Origin: Clostridia bacterium
Lineage (GTDB): Bacteria; Bacillota; Clostridia; Oscillospirales; Acutalibacteraceae
Reading direction: 5' to 3'
Assembly: GCA_017549285.1 (NCBI GenBank)
Contig: JAFYVE010000028.1
Coordinates: 1-36,217, forward strand
Length of the DNA: 36,217 nucleotides
Numbering within the stretch: position 1 is the first letter of the stretch; each line of letters opens with the position of its first letter. Of this stretch, positions 30,649 to 36,217 are shown piece by piece. The translations under genes were made by a program, and so were the position numbers. The notes under the pieces were generated by a model, which saw nothing but the letters and a program-made list of their open reading frames with translations, was not told where the DNA came from and searched no databases.

Positions 30649-32289
30649 TTATAAATCAGTAATTACCACACATCCGTGTGCATCGATTGTAATTTTATCA
30701 TTAACTCTTATCGCTTTATTACTCCATACCTCATAGAGGTTAGTAGCATCAGGTTTGAACTCAGCAGGCACTCCCGAAAAATCAAAATCAACAGTTTTTT
30801 TCTTGGCTGATTTATTATAGATACAGATTGCAAATTTACCGTTTTCGAGCTTTTTGAAAAGGTAATCAAAAGTGAGATTCTTTTTATAACGGATACACTG
30901 ATGACCGAGTTTATCCTGATTAATTGCAATCATCTTTTTGTTTGAAATAATTTCAAGAGTATTCTTTTCATCCGGGAGTTTTCTCAGGTCATTCCCGAGA
31001 ATAAGAGGTGAAGCCATCATACACCAGAGTGAAAAATGAGTTTTGTTTTCATCGTATGTTAACTTACCGTTACCGACTTCAAGCATATCAGGGTCATTCC
31101 AATGACCCGGTCCTGCAAATTCTCCGAGTTTTAAATTCATATTATATATATGATTAATCCAGCGCCAGTTAGGGATGATATCACCTGAAATACGCCAGAG
31201 ATTACCGGTATTCCACGCCCAGTCTTTCGGTTTGTTTCTTCCCCATTCACAGATTGAATATGTTATTTTGCCGTCAGATGCCTTTCTGAGAGCTTCACCC
31301 ATTCTTTTATACTGAATATAGGCACTGTCAGCTCTTGTACAGACGGGATTGAAAAATCTGAGTTCATTTTTACCCTTTTTTACATTGATTTTTGTCTGAT
31401 ATCTGCCGTCAACAGTCCATATTTTAGTGCAAGGGATAAAAAGCTCGTAATATTCACTGTTATTTTGAATTACAATATATTTTTCAAATCTGCCTGTTTT
31501 TCTGATACAAAGTGTCACATCGCATTCAGAGTCAGAATCACTTTCATATTCAAAAACAGCACTGCCCTTTCCGTGTCCTAAAAGTGAAATATAATATTTA
31601 CCGGGAAATTTTTTGTTTTCATCAAGTTTTGCAAGACCTGAGAGTTTTGCTTTATCGGCGGGTATAACAGTTACATTATCACCGTTTTTGATTTCAATTG
31701 CACTTATAAGCGGAGCTGCCGAGGGAATTTTTATGTTATGACAGAAGTCATATTTGAAATATTCAACACCCCAGTCAACAAATGTTGCGGCATCTGTCTT
31801 CTCATTACCAAGACTTGCAGGTAAATCTTCGCACGTAAAGTCACCGTTTGATGAGTAAAGACCGATTTTAAGCCCTTTGGAACGGATTTTTGAACTGAGT
31901 GTATCAATACCCGATGCAAAACGGACTAAATCCCCCTGCAATCTGCCGTTTTCATCACGGAGAGATGAATGCCAGCAGTCATCAAGATTGACATATTTAT
32001 AACCTGCATCAGCAAGACCCGTTGAAACAAGAGCATCTGCTGTTTCTTCAATGAGCTTTTCGTCGATGTGATTTCGGAATGTATTCCAGCTTGACCAACC
32101 CATAGGTGGTGTTTTTGCATCACCGCCCTGATAGAATTCACCTTTCGGGATATTCATTGTAATTTTCGAACGAAATATAAACTGTTTAATGATACAAAAC
32201 GGACATACACCCTGTTTTCTCTTGAACAAGCCCCAAGAAACAAATACTATTATAAGTATTATAAATATTAATAATAAATATTTATACAT
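30649..32289 (-). CDS. Membrane-anchored GH27 alpha-galactosidase with inserted module
   Basis: The 546-residue protein begins with a hydrophobic anchor (about 3-20). The GH27 barrel follows: PPMGWSSWNTF (61-71), YVNLDDCW, the nucleophile Asp181 in YFKYDFCHN, SICEWGRNKP, the acid/base Asp370 in LWRISGDI, and GHWNDPDML. A C-terminal beta domain closes it. GH27 enzymes remove alpha-linked galactose (some act on N-acetylgalactosamine or arabinose). Between the nucleophile and RADSAYIQYKRMGEAL there are about 135 extra residues (about 187-320) rich in beta strands, looking like an inserted carbohydrate-binding module. GAGGTG precedes the ATG. The exact substrate is unresolved. Confidence 0.9.
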   Translation of the reverse strand: MYKYLLLIFIILIIVFVSWGLFKRKQGVCPFCIIKQFIFRSKITMNIPKGEFYQGGDAKTPPMGWSSWNTFRNHIDEKLIEETADALVSTGLADAGYKYVNLDDCWHSSLRDENGRLQGDLVRFASGIDTLSSKIRSKGLKIGLYSSNGDFTCEDLPASLGNEKTDAATFVDWGVEYFKYDFCHNIKIPSAAPLISAIEIKNGDNVTVIPADKAKLSGLAKLDENKKFPGKYYISLLGHGKGSAVFEYESDSDSECDVTLCIRKTGRFEKYIVIQNNSEYYELFIPCTKIWTVDGRYQTKINVKKGKNELRFFNPVCTRADSAYIQYKRMGEALRKASDGKITYSICEWGRNKPKDWAWNTGNLWRISGDIIPNWRWINHIYNMNLKLGEFAGPGHWNDPDMLEVGNGKLTYDENKTHFSLWCMMASPLILGNDLRKLPDEKNTLEIISNKKMIAINQDKLGHQCIRYKKNLTFDYLFKKLENGKFAICIYNKSAKKKTVDFDFSGVPAEFKPDATNLYEVWSNKAIRVNDKITIDAHGCVVITDL

Positions 32290-32309
32290 ATTATTATCAC
32301 CTCAGAAAG

Positions 32310-32338
32310 AGTATAGCATAGAAAAAGCTCATCGTCAA
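32310..32338 (-). promoter_or_regulatory. GH27 promoter overlapping the upstream terminator
   Basis: On the minus strand TTGACG (32333-32338) and TATACT (32310-32315) are 17 bases apart. The -35 box lies inside the hairpin that ends the aldolase transcript. Confidence 0.7.
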
Positions 32339-32349
32339 TGACGATGAGC
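32322..32349 (-). terminator. Terminator of the aldolase gene
   Basis: GCTCATCGT (32327-32335) pairs with ACGATGAGC (32341-32349) around a 5-base loop. The minus-strand RNA continues UUUUUC. It lies 6 bases after the aldolase stop. Confidence 0.9.
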
Positions 32350-32355
32350 CTCAAT

Positions 32356-33582
32356 TTATTTATTTGTTTCTGTTTTCTTTGAATACTTTGTCTTATAGAT
32401 AACTCTCATAAGTAAAGCTTCAACGGGGTTGATGTATTTAGCATCGCCGATAAGCTTTGCTGCAGCATCTGTTCTCATTTCTTTTTCGAGAACCATTTCA
32501 ACTGCTTCTGCATCGTCCATTGTACCTGCAACACAGATACCGCCGTTATCCTTGAGAAGAACAGCATTTCTGCCCTTGAGCTTTCTTACAACCTTCTTTG
32601 CTGTCTTGACAGTATTTGCAGGGTTGTATTCACCTGTTTTAAGAGTTACACCGATAAGCTGAGCAAAGTCATCAAGAAGGGGCTTGAATGTGCCGCCTCT
32701 GACTGATGCTGCAACGATTTCAGGCTTTTTTGAATGAATGATGCAGTTTACATCATCTCTTGATGCGTAAACAGCTCTGTGAAGCTCTGCACTTGCGGGG
32801 TAATTTTCACAATCAGCAACTTCGTTACCGGTTGCGATGTCAATTCTGACAGTTTCACCGCCGTCAACAGGCTTCATAACGAGTGTTGAGCCTTCTCTTT
32901 CAGATGTGTAAGGATCAAAAATCTGAGCCTGCTTCTTTGCGCCGTCGCTGATTTCTGCAATATGCTCTGCAACAGCAGCAATATTTGAGCTTACCTTGCC
33001 GGAAACAGCTTCAAGTCTGTCAAGAAGGAACTTCTCGCATACCTTTTCAAGAGTATCAGCAACACGGAAAGCATCATCATAGTCAGCACCAATGCAGAGT
33101 GCTCCGTGATGTGACATAATGACAGCCTTTGATGATGAACGCTCGAGAGCAGCAACAACACCTTTACGGAGCTTGCCAGTACCGGGAAGACCGTATGATG
33201 CAACGGGAATATCTGAGCCGATAATTCCTCTGTATTCTTCGGGTACCATATTGATATCGTAACCGAGGAAGCTTACAGCTGAAGCATTCTTCTGATGAGT
33301 ATGGATCACGAAATTGACATCAGGACGCATCTTATATGCAGCAGCGTGAATGCCTTTTTCTGATGAAGGCTTGATTTCTGATTCATAAGAACAGTCTTCA
33401 ATTTTAACAAGAACTATGTCATCGGGAGTGAGTGATTCATAACTTCTGCCGCTGGGAGTGATAACAAAATATTCATCATCAACTCTGCAGCTGATATTAC
33501 CCCATGTACGGGCAATAAGACCTGAAGCTACAACTTCGAGACCCGCTCTGACGACTAATGATTTAGCTTCTAAAATGTCCAT
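32356..33582 (-). CDS. Tandem class II aldolase/adducin-domain protein
   Basis: The 408-residue protein contains two class II aldolase domains in a row. The first (about 1-200) is complete. It has GNISCRVDDEYFVITPSG, Glu75 in SEKGIHAAAY, the zinc histidines in VIHTHQKNAS and SHHGAL, as in fuculose- and ribulose-phosphate aldolases and epimerases. The second (about 215-395) keeps the fold pattern but has IIHSKKPE and KDNGGICV where the zinc histidines should be, so it looks non-catalytic. Single-domain members are about 210 residues. It starts 14 bases after the split aminotransferase, with GAGGTG as ribosome site, so the two work in one pathway. The substrate is unknown. Confidence 0.85.
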   Translation of the reverse strand: MDILEAKSLVVRAGLEVVASGLIARTWGNISCRVDDEYFVITPSGRSYESLTPDDIVLVKIEDCSYESEIKPSSEKGIHAAAYKMRPDVNFVIHTHQKNASAVSFLGYDINMVPEEYRGIIGSDIPVASYGLPGTGKLRKGVVAALERSSSKAVIMSHHGALCIGADYDDAFRVADTLEKVCEKFLLDRLEAVSGKVSSNIAAVAEHIAEISDGAKKQAQIFDPYTSEREGSTLVMKPVDGGETVRIDIATGNEVADCENYPASAELHRAVYASRDDVNCIIHSKKPEIVAASVRGGTFKPLLDDFAQLIGVTLKTGEYNPANTVKTAKKVVRKLKGRNAVLLKDNGGICVAGTMDDAEAVEMVLEKEMRTDAAAKLIGDAKYINPVEALLMRVIYKTKYSKKTETNK

Positions 33583-33596
33583 AAGGGCACCTCTTA

Positions 33597-35084
33597 TTAT
33601 TTGTTGTACTGCTTAAGAGCAACGTTTGCGAATACCTTATCGAATCTTCTGACAGCCTCGTCAATGAGTTCGGGTGTATAAGCAGCTGATGTGTAAAGTC
33701 TTGAACCTGCAAGAGTTACGAGACCTTCTGCCATATATGCAGCGCCCATATACTGCATTTCCTTCTTTCTTTCGCTTGTAGCTGAAAGAACGTTGGGAAT
33801 TGTCCAGGGTTTTGACCAGTCAACACAGAAGTGCATTGTACCAACTGTTTCAAGATGACAAACTGAGCCCTGATTGAATGCTACGAAGGGAAGGTTGTAC
33901 TTCTTGATAAGTTCCTGAAGACCCTTTGTGAGTCTGTCACCCATCTGACCTGCGTACTGACAAGCATTCTGCTTATCGATAGCTTCAAGAGTATAGTAAC
34001 CTGCAACACAGGAAATGGGAGTAGCAGCCATTGTACCGCCCATAAATGCTTTCTTGACCTTTTCACCTGATGAATCAAGACCTGAGCCGAGATACTTCAT
34101 ATATTACTTCTTACCGCCGATACCGCCTGCACCGGGATATCCGCCTGCGATAACCTTACCGAAGATTGTAAGGTCAGGAGAAACACCGAAGTAACCCTGA
34201 GCACCTGCCATACCGATACGGAAACCTGTAACAACTTCATCAAATACAAGGAGTGCACCGTACTTACGGCAAAGTCTTTCAACGCCCTTGTTGAAATCGT
34301 AATCGATGGGTCTTGTACCGCTTTCAGGACCGATGGGTTCAATGAAAACAGCAGCTGTGCCGCCTGTAAACTGATTTCTTCTGAGAACTCTTTCAAGTGA
34401 ATCAAGATCACCGGGGAAGAATTCCTGAGTATGTTTGTAAAGGTAAAGAGGTACACCGTGTGACTGTGTGAACTTTGAACCGGGAACACGGATACCATAA
34501 CCGAGCTGATCTGACCAACCGTGGTAAGCGCCGCCCATCTTAACAACATTCTTATTCTTAGTTGCAAGTCTTGCAACACGGATAGCTGCCATACAAGCTT
34601 CTGTACCTGAACCAAGCATACGGAACATATCTACTGAAGGAACGCTGTCAACAACCTTCTTTGCAAGTTTGTATTCAAACTCGTGGAAAAGACCTGTTGA
34701 AGGACCGCATGTATTGAGAAGGTCGATAACCTGTTCACGAACTTCAGGAGGATTAGAACCGAGAACTGTGGGGCCGCCTGCCTGGAGGAAGTCGAAATAT
34801 TCGTTACCGTCAATATCATAGAGCATCATACCGTCAGCCTTTGTGAAAACAAGGGGGAACGGATAGTTGAAAGCAAGGTTGTGCTGAACGCCGCCGGGGA
34901 TGACTGTCTTAGCTTCGTCAATCATTTCCTTTGACTTTACACACTTCTTGCCGTAGTACTCTTCTTCATAAGCTTTGAGAGCCTCGGGTTTGATTGTGTA
35001 AATGGGCTGTGAAATAAGGTCGTCGAGCTGTTTTGTAACTGCAGCTGCGTCGTGGTAATTCGTAATAGCGAATCTTGTGTCCAT
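33597..35084 (-). pseudogene. Class III (HemL-like) aminotransferase split by one in-frame TAA
   Basis: Two frames make up one protein. The first (34104-35084, 326 residues; GGAGG 9 bases before the ATG at 35084) has GSGTEACMAAIRVAR, GAYHGWSD, LLVFDEVVTGFR and the PLP Lys310 in TIFGKVIAGGYP. It ends at TAA 34104-34106. After one Tyr codon the same reading frame continues (33597-34100, 167 residues) with GGTMAATPISCVAGYY and the usual C-terminal domain. So there is no frameshift: one codon, perhaps GAA, became TAA. The whole resembles glutamate-1-semialdehyde aminomutase relatives but with about 40 extra N-terminal residues. It may be a fresh pseudogene, a base error, read-through, or two chains made by restart at ATG 34100. 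Confidence 0.85.
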
Positions 35085-35123
35085 TTTAATATACCTCCGT
35101 GTGTATAATATTTTACATATAAG

Positions 35124-35152
35124 ATTGTATAACAAATTGTTCCTGATGTCAA
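35124..35152 (-). promoter_or_regulatory. Promoter of the aminotransferase-aldolase unit
   Basis: On the minus strand TTGACA (35147-35152) and TACAAT (35124-35129) are 17 bases apart, about 40 bases before the start. Confidence 0.82.
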
Positions 35153-35191
35153 ATGTTTTTTGTATATTTGAATAAAAAGCTACATTTACTC

Positions 35192-35220
35192 TTGTAATGA
35201 CTAATATAATCTGATAAAAT
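35192..35220 (+). promoter_or_regulatory. Probable promoter of the TSCPD-nucleosidase unit
   Basis: TTGTAA (35192-35197) and TAAAAT (35215-35220) are 17 bases apart. An alternative -10, TATAAT, lies at 35204-35209 but lacks a well-placed -35. Confidence 0.6.
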
Positions 35221-35250
35221 AAAGAAAAATTTCAGAAAGGTAAATTTTCA

Positions 35251-35502
35251 ATGACATACAGTTACAGAACACATGGCGTCTGCTCACAGAAAATCACTTT
35301 CAGTCTTGAAAACGGTATTGTTTCAGACGTAACATTCTATGGCGGATGCAACGGCAACCTTAAAGGTATTGCAAAACTTGTTGACGGAATGAAAGCAGAA
35401 GATGTTATAGCAAGAATCAAGGGTACAACCTGCGGTTTCAAGCGTACATCCTGCCCCGACCAGCTGGCAACAGCACTTGAAGAAGCTCTGAAAGAAGGTT
35501 AA
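35251..35502 (+). CDS. Small TSCPD-domain protein
   Basis: The 83-residue protein is a stand-alone TSCPD domain with four conserved cysteines: Cys11 in HGVCSQKI, Cys33 in GGCNGNL, Cys61 in TTCGFK and Cys68 in TSCPDQLA. The domain also occurs at the C-terminus of vitamin B12-dependent ribonucleotide reductases and probably binds a metal. The function of the free form is unknown. AAAGG precedes the ATG by about 10 bases. The nucleosidase-like gene follows after 3 bases. Confidence 0.85.
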   Translation: MTYSYRTHGVCSQKITFSLENGIVSDVTFYGGCNGNLKGIAKLVDGMKAEDVIARIKGTTCGFKRTSCPDQLATALEEALKEG

Positions 35503-35505
35503 AAA

Positions 35506-36180
35506 ATGAAAATCGGTTTTGTTATAGCAGACGAAAATGAATTTTATCCGTTTCTTGACTTTGCAAGAGAAAACGGTGCCAAGGAATATAAAAAGAGAAA
35601 CAAAGACTATGTTGAATTTCAGTATGCCGGTAAAGATATAGTTGCTGTTAAAGCCGGTATCGGTAAAGTAAACGGTGCATCATCTGCCGCTTTCCTGATT
35701 GCAGACGAAAAAGTTGATGCAATAATGAGCTTTGGTCTTTCCGGTGCAATATCCGGTCTTTCAAAAAATGATATCGTTGCCGGTACAACTTACACAGAAT
35801 GCGACTTTGACCTGACTGCAATCGGTTACCCCTTAGGCAAAAAGCCTCAGGAAGTATATGTTTATGAAGCAGACAAAACTCTTCTTGAAACTGCACTTAA
35901 GGTTAAGGGAATGAAAAAAGCTGCCTGCGGTTGCGGTGATTTATTCCTTGCAGATAAAGACAGAAAAAATCTTTACAAGGAAATATTTGCTATAAATGAA
36001 TTTGATATGGAAACAGGAGCTGAGGCTTCCGTCTGTCACGATGCAGGTGTTCCCTTCCTTGCGATAAGACAGATCAGTGACACAGCTGACGATACAGCTG
36101 CCACAAGCTACAGGGAACTTAATGATTCTCAGCCTGTTGACCTGACTCTTGTGATAAAAAAGATTATAGAATTACTGTAA
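35506..36180 (+). CDS. MTA/SAH nucleosidase-like protein
   Basis: The 224-residue protein is of the nucleoside phosphorylase fold and closest to 5'-methylthioadenosine/S-adenosylhomocysteine nucleosidase. Glu12, the counterpart of the water-activating residue, is conserved in ADENEF. FGLSGAI, CGCGDLFLAD, FDMETGAEASV (with the ribose-contact Met-Glu) and the proton-donor Asp in IRQISDTADD match the family. Such enzymes free adenine from MTA or SAH and so recycle methyl-cycle by-products. The MEG-A motif reads MET-G-A, so substrate preference may differ. No terminator is visible in the last 37 bases, which are A-rich. Confidence 0.82.
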   Translation: MKIGFVIADENEFYPFLDFARENGAKEYKKRNKDYVEFQYAGKDIVAVKAGIGKVNGASSAAFLIADEKVDAIMSFGLSGAISGLSKNDIVAGTTYTECDFDLTAIGYPLGKKPQEVYVYEADKTLLETALKVKGMKKAACGCGDLFLADKDRKNLYKEIFAINEFDMETGAEASVCHDAGVPFLAIRQISDTADDTAATSYRELNDSQPVDLTLVIKKIIELL

Positions 36181-36217
36181 ATAAAGTGACCTGAAAAAAA
36201 AATTTAAAAAAAATTGA

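Noticed and set aside
34095-34110. Frameshift in the split aminotransferase
   Set aside because: Both halves are in the same frame; only a TAA codon interrupts them.
1-36217. tRNA or rRNA genes
   Set aside because: No GTTCRANNC-type arm with a matching acceptor stem and no rRNA core sequence was noticed on either strand, within the limits of reading by eye.

Overview
This window looks like chromosome of an anaerobic, low-to-moderate G+C Gram-positive bacterium, most likely an Oscillospiraceae/Ruminococcaceae-type clostridium. The evidence is the strong AGGAG ribosome sites, canonical TTGACA-N17-TATAAT promoters, a BofA-like sporulation protein, an oxygen-sensitive NrdD/NrdG ribonucleotide reductase, an uronate catabolic operon and a GH27 alpha-galactosidase. 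No rRNA, tRNA, phage, insertion sequence or CRISPR array was seen. The genus assignment is inference.

Layout. (1) 1-5460, minus strand: a hexuronate block. uxuA and a KDPG aldolase fused to a VOC domain share one promoter; an MFS transporter and a membrane-anchored leucine-rich-repeat protein form a second unit. (2) 5614-6743, plus: a pair of short chromate-transporter (ChrA) proteins overlapping by ATGA. (3) 6803-12002, minus: trxB-like reductase, nrdD fused to a C-terminal redoxin, nrdG, a YlmH-like S4 protein and bofA. nrdD has its own strong promoter with an NrdR-like palindrome. (4) 12090-15201, plus: a small Cys-rich protein, mannose-6-phosphate isomerase and an ABC-F ATPase. (5) 15454-25725, plus: a tight arginine operon argC-argJ-argB-argD-argF-carA-carB. 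(6) 25780-27601: Nudix hydrolase and MATE exporter. (7) 27647-35084, mostly minus: a palindromic intergenic repeat, a secreted alpha/beta hydrolase, a 3D-domain protein, a membrane-anchored GH27 enzyme with an inserted module, a double class II aldolase and a class III aminotransferase split by one in-frame TAA. (8) 35251-36180, plus: a TSCPD protein and an MTA/SAH nucleosidase-like protein.

The most striking part is the end of the arginine operon. CarA has lost all three glutaminase catalytic residues (Cys to Gly246, His to Thr326, Glu to Asp328) and a glutamine-contact Ser, while the frame is intact. CarB is complete but continues in frame into a diaminopimelate epimerase (DapF) domain. That DapF domain keeps the substrate-contact motifs and the second catalytic Cys but has Ala in place of the first. 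Together this suggests an ammonia-fed carbamoyl phosphate synthetase with a non-catalytic small subunit and a repurposed C-terminal domain, feeding argF. A second theme is the nrd region: a redoxin fused to NrdD beside a TrxB-like flavoprotein that lacks the usual NADPH-binding arginine motif, which looks like a dedicated electron path to the class III reductase.
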